Source of the DNA: Chloroflexota bacterium
GTDB lineage: Bacteria; Chloroflexota; Anaerolineae; Aggregatilineales; J027
Assembly: GCA_013112715.1 (NCBI GenBank)
Contig: JABFGB010000028.1
Coordinates: forward strand, 17,772-81,771
Direction of reading: 5' to 3'
Length of the DNA: 64,000 bases
In this document: positions 52,775 through 62,014 of the stretch, piece by piece
Layout: every line of letters starts with the position of its first letter
How positions within the stretch are numbered: position 1 is the stretch's first letter
Program-made: the position numbers and the translations under genes
The notes under the pieces: generated by a model
Seen by the model: only the letters and a program-made list of their open reading frames with translations
Database searches by the model: none
What the model was told of the DNA's origin: nothing

Positions 52775-54541
52775 TTAGCCCTCCAAAGAAATAATACCCC
52801 GACGTAGGGCAAAGCGTACCAAATCCGATTGTGTCCGCAGGCTGAGTTTACGCATGATGTTGGTACGGTGCGTTTCGGCGGTACGGGCACTGATAAACAA
52901 CTGGTCGGCGATTTCTTGGTTTCGCAAACCCTGTGCCGCCAGCACAAACACTTCCCGCTCTCGGTTGGTTAGCGAGGCCAAAATATCGTCCGAAGTTTCA
53001 CGTGCTCCTTGGACAAACGTATCCAATACACGTTCTGATAATGTCTTGCTCAAAAAGCGTCGCCCCTGAGAGACTTCACGCACGGCAAAAACGAGTTCAT
53101 CCGTGCCGCTCTCTTTTAGCACATAGCCAACCGCGCCTTGTCGCAGGGCCTCTTGAACATAGGCCTCCTCGCTATAGCTGGAAATCACCAGCAGGCGCGT
53201 CCCCGGGATTCGTTTTAAGATATGGGGGATGAGATGAGCACCAAAACTCATATCCATAATGAGGACATCGGGTGGGTGGGTTTCGATCCCATCCAATAGT
53301 TCACGCTCATGGGCCGCTTCACCAATAACTTCAAAACTGCTCTCATTTTCCAACAAACGCCGCAGGCCCTGTCGTATCAACAAATGATCTTCAGCCAGTA
53401 GAATTCGGATACGCCGATCCGTATTATTACCTTGCCTATCAGGTTTTGCGCTGAGTTGAATGGGCAGAGAAGTCGTTGTGCGAACAGGAAAATAGATGTC
53501 TTCACTGGATTCTGTCGAAGGGTTAGCAGGACAATTGGCGATCACCCGTGTGCCAATGCCGGGACGTGATAAGACCGCCAGATGCCCCCCCAAAGAAATC
53601 GTCAACTGGCGTATGCTGAAAAGGCCAACCCCTTTGCTAGATTTGAGCGCTTCTTCAACATCAAAGCCCTGCCCGTGATCTTCAATCACCACGTTAAGGC
53701 TGCCGTCTTGTTTTCGCAATAACACGGAGCAGGCCTGTACGCTGGTATGACGTGCGATATTGTTTAGGGATTCTTCAATAATCCGAAATGCCGCCGATTC
53801 CACTTCACGGTGTAGCCGCTGGTCATCTAAGGTGGGCCGAAAATCCACACGCACCTGTGTTCTGGCCGTATAGGTGAGAAAGAATTGCTGCAAAGCAGGC
53901 AGAAGCCCCAGATCATCTAACAGGGAAGGCCGCATTTCTTTGGAAAGCCGATTGACCCGTTCAATCAAATCATCAACAAGGGCTTGGGCATCATCTACGC
54001 GCCGTCGAACCTCATTTTCAGACAGGGATTGGGTGCTGGAAAGCAGCATCTTTAGACCCGATAAGATAGGATTGAAATCCTCATGTAGCTCACGAGCAAC
54101 TCGATGTCGTTCGTCTTCCTGCACTTTGATTAGTTGCTGGGAGACCTCTTTGAGCAGGTGTTTTTCAACAATATCCTGTTTACGCAGACGAGCATTGACC
54201 GTTGAGAGCAGTTGTTGGCCAGTAAAGGGCTTTGGGAGATAGTCATCCGCCCCCAATTCCATGCCCATGCGGATGTCGCTGGTACTGTCAAGTGAAGTCA
54301 TAAAGATGAACGGAACCGAGGCAGTGGTTGAATCACTACGAAGCTCTTGTAGCACCTCATACCCGTTCAATTTTGGCATCATGATGTCACACAAAATAAG
54401 ATCGGGATGATAGTCCCGCACCATCTGAACCCCTTGCAAGCCATCTACCGCGCCAAAGGTTTCAAAACCCTCTAGCTGTAGCATAGCAATTACTTCATCC
54501 AGCAAATTTCGTGCGTCATCAATCACAATTATGCGTGTCAT
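52775..54541 (-). CDS. One-chain signalling protein: receiver - NarX-type kinase - receiver - LuxR HTH
   Basis: A 588-residue protein. REC1 (about 1-120; IIVIDDARNLLDEV, Asp in LILCDIMMPKLNG, Lys in LPKPF). HisKA_3 with VARELHEDFNPILSGLK (about 150). HATPase (IEESLNNIARH, VIEDHGQGFDV, GVGLFSIRQ). After a linker, REC2 (about 375-490; LLAEDHLLIRQGL, Asp in VLIMDMSF, Lys in VLKES) and a LuxR-type HTH (about 520-585; LTNREREVFVLAAQG). It thus joins sensor input, kinase and DNA-binding output in one chain. The ATG at 54541 starts MTRIIVIDD. Convergent with the archaellum locus, which it may regulate. Confidence 0.93.
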   Translation of the reverse strand: MTRIIVIDDARNLLDEVIAMLQLEGFETFGAVDGLQGVQMVRDYHPDLILCDIMMPKLNGYEVLQELRSDSTTASVPFIFMTSLDSTSDIRMGMELGADDYLPKPFTGQQLLSTVNARLRKQDIVEKHLLKEVSQQLIKVQEDERHRVARELHEDFNPILSGLKMLLSSTQSLSENEVRRRVDDAQALVDDLIERVNRLSKEMRPSLLDDLGLLPALQQFFLTYTARTQVRVDFRPTLDDQRLHREVESAAFRIIEESLNNIARHTSVQACSVLLRKQDGSLNVVIEDHGQGFDVEEALKSSKGVGLFSIRQLTISLGGHLAVLSRPGIGTRVIANCPANPSTESSEDIYFPVRTTTSLPIQLSAKPDRQGNNTDRRIRILLAEDHLLIRQGLRRLLENESSFEVIGEAAHERELLDGIETHPPDVLIMDMSFGAHLIPHILKRIPGTRLLVISSYSEEAYVQEALRQGAVGYVLKESGTDELVFAVREVSQGRRFLSKTLSERVLDTFVQGARETSDDILASLTNREREVFVLAAQGLRNQEIADQLFISARTAETHRTNIMRKLSLRTQSDLVRFALRRGIISLEG

Positions 54542-55212
54542 CTTCCAACCAATTCCGCAATCGCCGTCATAACTCTGCTGATCTAAAGGCCTGGTCAAAT
54601 AAGCCTTTACCCCATCGAAAATCCCAATTCAATATCCTGCGGATTGTTCAATGCGCTTAGGAAGATGACCGGGATATGTGCAGTTTTAGCGGCCTTACAC
54701 TAAACAGATGAGCGAAAGGCAGGGGTTGAAAAAACAAGGCCAGTCCAGTAGGGTGAAGTCGCCAAACCGAACTCGAAAGGGTATCAGCCATGCCTTTCCA
54801 CTCCCTACCTCACCTATATTGTAGCTTACATGAGTGTCTCCTGATAACAAAATGCCAATTGGCCTTTTTTTTCAGAATAATTGTTCTTTTTTGAGCTTAG
54901 AGGAGGACTAGTTAGGGACCAAAGGGAAAGCGAATGGATTAAGAGTATAATCGGGATGTCAAGGGAGATGACAGGGTAGAAGGTCAAGCTAATGAAACGG
55001 CGAGCATACGCGACAGAGGTCGGTGATGTGGAGTAGGAAATGTTAGAACCATACTAGCCGAGGCGAGTGCGCTCTATGCCCATCCCAAGCACCCCTACAC
55101 CGAAGGATAGCCGCGTTATAATCTGCAACCTTAACGATGTTCTAAGACACAGCGGGGTAGAATGGTTTACAATAGTGCCTGAATTTTTCGACCCACCAAT
55201 AGAAGGCCGCTG
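54542..55212. other. Intergenic, nothing recognised
   Basis: No supportable gene on either strand. A T-rich patch occurs near 54865-54895. It must hold the promoter of the signalling-protein gene (minus) and of the phosphatase operon (plus); no clear boxes were identified. Confidence 0.5.
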
Positions 55213-55875
55213 ATGACCCGAATCTTATTAGTCCGCCATGCTGTCAATGATTTTGTCAAAACAGGCCGCCTTGCGGGGTGGACGCCGGGGGTGCATCTCA
55301 ATGAGGAAGGACTTGCCCAAGCCGCCGCCACCGGAAAACGGTTGGAGGATGTCCCCATCACTGCCATTTACAGCAGCCCCCTAGAACGCACCGTCGAAAC
55401 CGCCGAAGCCATTCTGGAATATCACCCCAAGTTGAATTTGCAACTAGAGGAAAAAATCGGTGAATTGCGTTATGGTAAATGGGAGGGCGGGGAGCTTCGC
55501 AAACTCAACCAAAAACGGCGCTGGTATACCGTGCAGCATTACCCCTCACGTATGCAGTTTCCCCATGGGGAAACCATCCGCGCTGCCCAATCACGGGCGG
55601 TTGAGGTGATGGAAAAGCTAGTGGAACGTCATGAAAATGGTACTGTCGTAGTCGTTTCGCACAGTGATATTATCAAGCTTATTCTGGCTTACTATTTGGG
55701 AATGCACTTGGATATGTATCAGCGGCTAAATATTTCACCTGCCTCGATTTCGGTGTTACTCTTAGCGGAAAATCGTCCGACGGTGGATGTCATAAATGAT
55801 ACCAGCCACCTGCCCAAATCCGAAGAACGCCCCCAGCCCATACCCGCGCCAGAATCGGCGTCAAAGTATATTTAA
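55213..55875 (+). CDS. Histidine phosphatase family protein (MSMEG_4193-like)
   Basis: A 220-residue phosphoglycerate-mutase-fold protein. The N-terminus MTRILLVRHAVNDF has the catalytic His in an LVRHA variant of the usual RHG. Other marks are LNEEGLAQAAATGKRL, YSSPLERTVETAEAI (Arg and Glu) and VVVSHSDIIKLILAYYLG with the second catalytic His. The gene order phosphatase - DUF3090 - SCO1664-like seen here is a conserved cluster, well known in actinobacteria, which supports the MSMEG_4193 assignment. Substrate unknown. Confidence 0.9.
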   Translation: MTRILLVRHAVNDFVKTGRLAGWTPGVHLNEEGLAQAAATGKRLEDVPITAIYSSPLERTVETAEAILEYHPKLNLQLEEKIGELRYGKWEGGELRKLNQKRRWYTVQHYPSRMQFPHGETIRAAQSRAVEVMEKLVERHENGTVVVVSHSDIIKLILAYYLGMHLDMYQRLNISPASISVLLLAENRPTVDVINDTSHLPKSEERPQPIPAPESASKYI

Positions 55876-55897
55876 CACGCTTGCCAAAGGATGCCCT

Positions 55898-56404
55898 ATG
55901 GCCTTTTCCGAAATTGAACTGAACCCAATTGACTTTATCACACTTGGTACGGTTGGCCCCAAAGGTCGCCGTCAATTTAACATTCAGGCCGGACAGGGGT
56001 CGCAGATTGTGACGCTGACCCTCGAAAAAGAACAGGCCCGTCGCATTGCCGAAGCGATTGAAGAAATGCTGACCGACCTCTACAAACGCTTCCCAACTCT
56101 AATTCAGCGACGTGTCAATCTTAAAGAGATGAATATGGAACTGCGTGATCCGGTTGAACCCCGTTTCCGCATTGCCCAAATTGGCCTCGGTTATGACCCG
56201 GTGCAAGACCTTATCATCATGGTCGCCCAAGAATTGATGAGTATTGAGGAAGGCGAAGACCCGGAACTCCTTCAGCCGAGTGTAGTGCGTTTGTGGGGAC
56301 GCCGTGACCAATTTGATGCCCTTTGTCAGCATACCCTAGCAGTGGTCGAAGCAGGCCGCGCCGATCCCAAATCGAACGGACATATCATTCATTACTGGAC
56401 GTAA
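55898..56404 (+). CDS. DUF3090 family protein
   Basis: A 168-residue protein that begins MAFSEIELNPIDFITLGTVG and has GRRQFNIQAGQGSQIVTLTLEKEQA, the DUF3090 (TIGR03847) opening, with LGRRDQFDALCQHT-like C-terminal residues. Function unknown. The ATG at 55898 fits the family start; a longer frame overlaps the phosphatase gene and is rejected. Second gene of the conserved three-gene cluster. Confidence 0.9.
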   Translation: MAFSEIELNPIDFITLGTVGPKGRRQFNIQAGQGSQIVTLTLEKEQARRIAEAIEEMLTDLYKRFPTLIQRRVNLKEMNMELRDPVEPRFRIAQIGLGYDPVQDLIIMVAQELMSIEEGEDPELLQPSVVRLWGRRDQFDALCQHTLAVVEAGRADPKSNGHIIHYWT

Positions 56405-56453
56405 CCGAACCGAATTTCTTTTGAGCGAGTATTGTAAGCCGGGGAACATCATC

Positions 56454-57263
56454 ATGAGCGACGACATTCCACCTACTTCTAATGACCAACCGCAGCCACC
56501 CAATGATGTTCCACCATCCGATGACGATGACAGCCAAGTGGTGGAAATTGAACGGGTCATGAAGCTGCTTCAGCATGGCAAAATCAAGCGGGGCATGGGG
56601 CGTCTGCGCTGGTCTACCAACTATACAACGGTGGTGCAGGTCAAAGACGACGAACTTGAAACATTGGCGATTTATAAACCCCAAAGCGGCGAGCGTTCGT
56701 TATGGGATTTCCCGGATGGTACGTTATGTTATCGGGAAGTGGCCGCATTTATTGTTTCGGAAGCGCTGGATTGGCGGATTGTCCCGCCGACGGTGCTGCG
56801 TCAGGATGGGCCAGAGGGTGTAGGATCATTGCAATTATTCATCCAGCACGACGCCGAAATCAACTATTTTTCGTTGGATGACAGTTTTGTCCCCCAGTTG
56901 TTGATGATGGCGCTCTTTGACTGTTTGGTTAACAATGCGGATCGCAAGGGTGGGCATGTCTTGGTGGATGCGCAGGGCAAAATCTGGGGCATAGATCATG
57001 GCATTTGTTTCCATCCCTATCCCAAACTCCGCACCGTAATCTGGGATTTTGCTGGGCAGCCGATCCCCGATGAACTGTTGCAAGATGTCAGTCGGGTAGT
57101 GGAGACTTTGTGTAATACAGCGGATGAATTGACCATCACACTGCAAAAATTACTGGAACCAGACGAAATTGAGGCAATCAATAAGCGGGGGAATCGGCTA
57201 TTGACCACCAAAAAATATCCACACCCCGGCCCCGGCCCAAGTTATCCTTGGCCTCCGGTGTGA
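56454..57263 (+). CDS. SCO1664 family protein (PI3/4-kinase-like fold)
   Basis: A 269-residue protein. An acidic, Pro-rich disordered N-terminus (about 1-40) precedes the family core: TTVVQVKDDELETLAIYKPQ (Lys in the ATP-site strand), GTLCYREVAAFIVSEAL, LFDCLVNNADRKGGHVL (catalytic-loop-like NNADRKGGH) and IWGIDHGICFH (metal-binding Asp). These match the TIGR03843 group distantly related to PI 3/4-kinases. Third gene of the conserved cluster. Target unknown. Confidence 0.88.
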   Translation: MSDDIPPTSNDQPQPPNDVPPSDDDDSQVVEIERVMKLLQHGKIKRGMGRLRWSTNYTTVVQVKDDELETLAIYKPQSGERSLWDFPDGTLCYREVAAFIVSEALDWRIVPPTVLRQDGPEGVGSLQLFIQHDAEINYFSLDDSFVPQLLMMALFDCLVNNADRKGGHVLVDAQGKIWGIDHGICFHPYPKLRTVIWDFAGQPIPDELLQDVSRVVETLCNTADELTITLQKLLEPDEIEAINKRGNRLLTTKKYPHPGPGPSYPWPPV

Positions 57264-57309
57264 GGCCAACCTATTTAAATTTTTGTTTTTGATTTTTAAG
57301 GAGTAATTC

Positions 57310-58245
57310 ATGTCCATTGCGGAAGTTGCCGCTCGTATCCGTGAAAATGTCCAGCAGGTGATTGTTGGGAAAACGGAAGTCATAAATCTCGCCATTGCCT
57401 GCCTACTCAGCGAAGGGCATATCTTATTAGAAGATGTGCCGGGGACAGGCAAAACCACGCTGGCAAAAGCAATGGCCCAGTCGTTGGGGTGTGGTTTCCA
57501 GCGTATCCAATTTACCCCCGACCTGCTCCCCCAAGATGTCACCGGCCTTTATTATTTCAACCAAAAACAGCAAGAATTTGAATTCCGACCCGGCCCGATT
57601 ATGACCCAAATCGTGTTGGCCGATGAAATCAACCGTGCCACGCCGCGGACCCAGAGCGCCTTATTAGAAGCAATGCAGGAGCGCCAAGTCACCCTCGAAA
57701 GCCAGACCCATATTTTAGAACGGCCCTTTATGGTCTTGGCGACCCAGAACCCGATTGAATTGGAAGGTACGTTTCCTCTCCCCGAAGCCCAACTAGACCG
57801 CTTCCTTATTCGTTTGTCGGTGGGGTACCCATCTGAGGAAGAGGAAAATAAAATCCTGACACGCTATCGTTCCAATGACCCGATGATGACTTTAGGCGAG
57901 GTCAGTAGCCCGCTCGAAATCATGGAAATTGTTGGGCAGGTGCGAGAAATTCGTGTGGGGGAGGCGGTGCAAAATTATATCGTCAATACCATCCGCACCA
58001 CCCGCGAGCAACCTGAATTGGATTTAGGGGGCAGCCCACGAGCCACTCTTGGCCTCTACCGCATCAGTCAAGCATGGGCCGCGATTGATGGTCGGAATTA
58101 TGTGCTGCCTGATGATGTGAAATTCCTTGCACCCTATGTCTTAACCCATCGGGTCATGGTCAGCCCTCAGACCGTACTACGTGGACGCACGGCCCACGAA
58201 ATTGTGGCAGATATTGTAGATTCCGTCGCCGTTCCGGTAGATTAG
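57310..58245 (+). CDS. MoxR-family AAA+ ATPase
   Basis: A 311-residue AAA+ protein. Walker A is VPGTGKTTLAKA, Walker B is IVLADEINRATPRTQSALLEAM, and sensor 1 is LATQNPIELEGTFPLPEAQLDRF. The C-terminal lid has LGGSPRATLGLYRISQAW. MoxR proteins act as chaperone-like factors, usually with DUF58 and vWA partners, in envelope or enzyme maturation. The partners are present here (58868 and 60333). The ATG follows AAGGAG. First gene of the operon. Confidence 0.95.
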   Translation: MSIAEVAARIRENVQQVIVGKTEVINLAIACLLSEGHILLEDVPGTGKTTLAKAMAQSLGCGFQRIQFTPDLLPQDVTGLYYFNQKQQEFEFRPGPIMTQIVLADEINRATPRTQSALLEAMQERQVTLESQTHILERPFMVLATQNPIELEGTFPLPEAQLDRFLIRLSVGYPSEEEENKILTRYRSNDPMMTLGEVSSPLEIMEIVGQVREIRVGEAVQNYIVNTIRTTREQPELDLGGSPRATLGLYRISQAWAAIDGRNYVLPDDVKFLAPYVLTHRVMVSPQTVLRGRTAHEIVADIVDSVAVPVD

Positions 58246-58257
58246 TGGAGCGCGGTT

Positions 58258-58860
58258 ATGCCATCCATTCAAGGCCGTATCATTTTCTGTGGTGAAAACC
58301 CGGAAATGAAATTGTATCGCCTAGGTACGGAACAACTCATCGCACTGGCAAGTTATTGGCGCTGCACGTTTTCGCCATACGGCATCGGCAACGCGCTAGT
58401 TGTCTATGTCGAATCTGACACCCCCAATACCCCCATGCTGCAAGGCATCTATACTGATAATTTTGAGTTGGGGCGCTGGCTGGCGGATACCTTTGTCCAG
58501 CATTTTGAAGATTTTCAAGGGCGGGGGTGGCCCCAAATCCAATTGACGCAGGCCCGTTTTGTTCAAGAAATGGACAGTCGCCGTTATCATCGGGTAGTGG
58601 TCTACAGCACCAATGACCATCTTATCTTGACATGGGATGAGGCCCTTGCCCAACGACTATTTCATGTGCCGCAGTTAACCACCGGGCTAAATGGCGAGAC
58701 CAAACACGATGTCTATACAGTCATCTGCCCCTGCAAAACTGGCTCGATTGTTGTCAATGGTCAAGCCATTGAAGGTCAGGTGCGGAGTGATTTGAGTGAC
58801 CCCAATTGGCCGCGCTGCACCGCTTTTATGGCTTTTTCCGAGACTTGGGTAGAAAAGTAA
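58258..58860 (+). CDS. Hypothetical protein between MoxR and DUF58 genes
   Basis: A 200-residue soluble protein with no signal peptide or membrane segment. It has an N-terminal beta strand (RIIFCGENPEMKLYRL), scattered Trp and Cys residues, and a CPCKTGSIVVNG stretch. No family recognised. Gaps of 12 bp upstream and 7 bp downstream place it firmly in the MoxR operon, where such an insertion is not usual. Confidence 0.65.
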   Translation: MPSIQGRIIFCGENPEMKLYRLGTEQLIALASYWRCTFSPYGIGNALVVYVESDTPNTPMLQGIYTDNFELGRWLADTFVQHFEDFQGRGWPQIQLTQARFVQEMDSRRYHRVVVYSTNDHLILTWDEALAQRLFHVPQLTTGLNGETKHDVYTVICPCKTGSIVVNGQAIEGQVRSDLSDPNWPRCTAFMAFSETWVEK

Positions 58861-58867
58861 TTTTTAG

Positions 58868-60346
58868 ATGACGTTTTTACAACAGCCTACCAATGAGCGC
58901 GAAATCCAGATTCAGCGGGAAAAGCGCGAAGAGGAACTAAAAGAATTATCGGCGAAGGAACATGAACTCCACCCCGGCGATACGGTTGGAGCACTGCTCA
59001 ATCATCGTTGGGTGAGCATGGCGGTACTCGCGTTCCTCATCTCCATCGCCGCCAATAATCGCGCCCTGATGGCAATGACGGCGTTTATGCTCGTGACCAT
59101 TACGATTGCGTGGCTTTGGAGTCGTAACACCCTTATCAATTTGACCTATCGCCGCAAACTGCACCATACCCATGCTTTCCCCGGCGAAACCACCGAGGTC
59201 GAAATCACCATCGAGAACAAAAAATGGCTGCCTGTCACATGGTTGCAAGTACAGGATACATGGCCTACTGGCTTTCCTCCAACCCGTTCGGCGGCCATGT
59301 CCGAAAGTGAAGGCGACCCCAACACGGGTTATCTTACGAATGCCTATGCCCTCCGCTGGTATGAGCGTATTCGGCGGCGCTACGAATTAATGGCCCAAAA
59401 ACGCGGGGTATATGAACTTGGCCCGGTCAATATGCTCTCGGGTGATCCGTTTGGCCTATTTGAGCGCCTGCGTACCTCTAAAGGGCGTGAGGATTACCTC
59501 ATTGTCTATCCTGAAGTTAAATCACTCGATCAACTGGGTTTCCCGCTGCACGACCCTTTTGGGGATCGGCGGGTTCAGCGGCGGCTCTTTGAAGACCCCC
59601 ATCGGGTGATCGGTGTGCGTGACTATCAACCCCAAGATACCTTCCGTCAAATCCATTGGAAAGCCACCGCTCGTACCGGGCAATTGCAGACCAAGCTGTA
59701 TGAACCCACACGCGGGGCAAGCATCGTCTTGGCGGTGAATATCGCCAGCTTTGAGACGCATTGGCGGGGTTTTTGGCCGGATATGACCGAATATACCCTG
59801 ATGGTCACTGCTTCGATTGCGAAATGGGCTGTTGAACAAAACTACGCAGTTGGCCTGATTTGTAATGGGGCGTTGGCCCGTTCCGACCAATCCTTTCGGG
59901 TGCAGCCAAGCCGCCGCACCGACCAATTATCCAAAATCCTAGAGGCGCTGGCCGGGGTTAATTATTTTGTCACGGCTGAGTTTGGACGATTTGTCTTGCA
60001 AGAAAGCCCGCGCCTGCCGATTGGTGCAACAATGGTCATGATTACGCCATTCATCAGTGAGATGATTGCCACCTCCAGTTTACGCCTACGAGACAGCGGG
60101 CGCCGGGTGACGTGGGTGAATCTTGGCAAAAAGAAGCCTAACGAACTGCATGGAATCCCTATGTATCATCTACCCATCGTCTTTGATGAGCCGGATGAGA
60201 TGGAAGAGAACCTAAATAATGCCCTTGCGTTGGCAACCCCGTTGACGACTGAGGAGAGCCACGAAACCCCCCGTCAGCGGTTCTTGCGTCAGCTTGCCGA
60301 ACAAGAAGCCCAAAAAACGCAGGAGGCCGAACATGTCAGCCTTTGA
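58868..60346 (+). CDS. DUF58 domain-containing protein
   Basis: A 492-residue protein. A charged coiled-coil N-terminus (about 1-35) precedes two membrane helices (about 48-90). A beta-sandwich segment follows (HAFPGETTEVEITIENKKWLPVTWLQV), then the DUF58 core with VGVRDYQPQDTFRQIHWKATAR-type motif (here GVRDYQPQD...IHWKATARTG). DUF58 proteins work with MoxR ATPases, as encoded upstream. The N-terminal TM pair is the standard long form. Its last 14 bp overlap the next gene. Confidence 0.93.
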   Translation: MTFLQQPTNEREIQIQREKREEELKELSAKEHELHPGDTVGALLNHRWVSMAVLAFLISIAANNRALMAMTAFMLVTITIAWLWSRNTLINLTYRRKLHHTHAFPGETTEVEITIENKKWLPVTWLQVQDTWPTGFPPTRSAAMSESEGDPNTGYLTNAYALRWYERIRRRYELMAQKRGVYELGPVNMLSGDPFGLFERLRTSKGREDYLIVYPEVKSLDQLGFPLHDPFGDRRVQRRLFEDPHRVIGVRDYQPQDTFRQIHWKATARTGQLQTKLYEPTRGASIVLAVNIASFETHWRGFWPDMTEYTLMVTASIAKWAVEQNYAVGLICNGALARSDQSFRVQPSRRTDQLSKILEALAGVNYFVTAEFGRFVLQESPRLPIGATMVMITPFISEMIATSSLRLRDSGRRVTWVNLGKKKPNELHGIPMYHLPIVFDEPDEMEENLNNALALATPLTTEESHETPRQRFLRQLAEQEAQKTQEAEHVSL

Positions 60347-61865
60347 TGTCCGAGTAGACGCGGTAGGCCCGACTTTTAAATTCAAGCCCTCTCGTGTCGT
60401 CTGGCGGCGTGAGGCCACTTATATTCTAATGGGTCTGTCCCATGTTATGTGGATTTCCGTCGTTTTGATGTGGATTCACGACTTTTTTAAGAAACAGTTT
60501 GGATCAGTCCTGCCAACTCAGATGGGGTATACACTGATTTTCGTGGGCATCAATTTTATGCCTTCACTGCTGCTGCGCCGCTACATGATGCGGATGCGAA
60601 AACCGGCCTATGCCCAATTTCGTATGCTGCTGCTGGGCACATTCATTGGCTTGTTGGTCACTGTATCCCTTATGCCCATTCTCCGGGAAACGGGTGACAG
60701 CATAGATTTAAATTTTGTCAGAGCCTTTAATTTTTTTGGATCCAGCATTCCCATCACCTTTTTTATTGCACCATTAGTCCTGTTGTTTTGGCAGCGGGCT
60801 TTTTCACTCGGACGTCTCTATATCAATATGACCGCCGTTAGTACCCAGATGCGGATTGGCATTTTGGCTTTTTTTGTTTTTGGCGGGCTGAGTTCCCGCA
60901 CGGTCAGTGACCAATTTGTGGTGGTGCTGCCTTTGTTTTTTACCGCCTCACTGCTCTCAACTGCCTTATCCCGGTCAACTAATCTGAAAGTCGAGGATGA
61001 TACGCAACGGGCACGTTTTGGCCTGACATGGTTTGGCTTTCTCACATTAGCGGTGGTGGTGATCGTCACCATCGGGTTTTTGTTTGCTATGCTGTTATCG
61101 GGTGTGGATCGAGAAAAGGCGTCGTGGGTTATTACAGGGCTTTTGACGCTGATGCTGGTTATGGCGATGGCTCGTGTGGTCATTAATATGTCTATGTTTG
61201 TGGGTTGTGTCGGGTTGGCGCTGGCACTGACCATCCCCTTTGCCTATCTTGCCTCACAAATCCTAATATCAGAGTCGGAGGAAGATAATATTGGCACAAT
61301 TGAAGGTGGCCCCGTCGTAGACGAACCCGCGCAGGGCACTGGTGAAAATATCGTGGCTGATGTTTTTGATTTTGTTGGGACGGGTATCGGAATCGGCTTT
61401 GTATTATTGTGTGTCGTAATTCCTCTGTTTTTCTGGCTGATGATGTTTTTCTTGCGCGATGCTGAATTATTCTCCGACGAGGACAGCGAACTCTTAGATC
61501 GGCGAGAGATTATGGCCGATATTCGTAAAGGACTAGGCAACCGCTTACGCCGCATCGGGGAGGCTCTAAACCTCATGCGTCAATTTGGGGGAGGGCGCGA
61601 TTTGTTGACGGCGCTTTCGGTACGCTGGACATACTCCCGGATGGCAAGCCTTGCAGAAAAACGCGGGTTTCCCCGTCGCAAGGCTGAAACGCCGAATGAA
61701 TACCGCCGTTCGTTAGGACATGCTTTCCCCGGCGGCGAGACCGAAATTCGTCTGATTACCGATGCCTATGTTGCGGTGCGCTATGGTGAATTGCCTGAAA
61801 GTAGTGAACAACTTAACGCCATCCGCGATGCTTTTGAGCGCCTAAAAGCCATAGAAATCTCATAG
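60333..61865 (+). CDS. Polytopic membrane protein with C-terminal DUF4129 domain
   Basis: A 510-residue protein with about ten membrane helices between residues 25 and 400. A cytosolic C-terminal domain (about 415-510) has YSRMASLAEKRGFPRRKAETPNEYRRSLG, the DUF4129 pattern seen at the ends of transglutaminase-like and membrane proteins in MoxR operons. No transglutaminase Cys-His-Asp triad is apparent here. The ATG at 60333 has AGGAGG nearby and lies inside the DUF58 gene, so translation is coupled. Function unknown; envelope maturation is suggested by context. Confidence 0.82.
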   Translation: MSAFDVRVDAVGPTFKFKPSRVVWRREATYILMGLSHVMWISVVLMWIHDFFKKQFGSVLPTQMGYTLIFVGINFMPSLLLRRYMMRMRKPAYAQFRMLLLGTFIGLLVTVSLMPILRETGDSIDLNFVRAFNFFGSSIPITFFIAPLVLLFWQRAFSLGRLYINMTAVSTQMRIGILAFFVFGGLSSRTVSDQFVVVLPLFFTASLLSTALSRSTNLKVEDDTQRARFGLTWFGFLTLAVVVIVTIGFLFAMLLSGVDREKASWVITGLLTLMLVMAMARVVINMSMFVGCVGLALALTIPFAYLASQILISESEEDNIGTIEGGPVVDEPAQGTGENIVADVFDFVGTGIGIGFVLLCVVIPLFFWLMMFFLRDAELFSDEDSELLDRREIMADIRKGLGNRLRRIGEALNLMRQFGGGRDLLTALSVRWTYSRMASLAEKRGFPRRKAETPNEYRRSLGHAFPGGETEIRLITDAYVAVRYGELPESSEQLNAIRDAFERLKAIEIS

Positions 61866-61876
61866 CAATTCACTCG

Positions 61877-61900
61877 CCCCCCATCTTTCGGGGTTTTCTT
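61877..61900 (+). terminator. Weak terminator after MoxR operon
   Basis: A short CCCC/GGGG stem with a 7-base loop followed by TTTTCTT, about 12 bp after the DUF4129 stop. The stem is only 4 bp, so the call is tentative. Confidence 0.4.
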
Positions 61901-62014
61901 AGATAGAATATATGTGCTGGTGTCCAATTCGTGATATTATTGGAATTGTGGTAGAGTCATGTTTTGGTGCTGTTAGTTTTGCCCCAGATAGTCAACAAGT
62001 GAGGCGATAACGTT

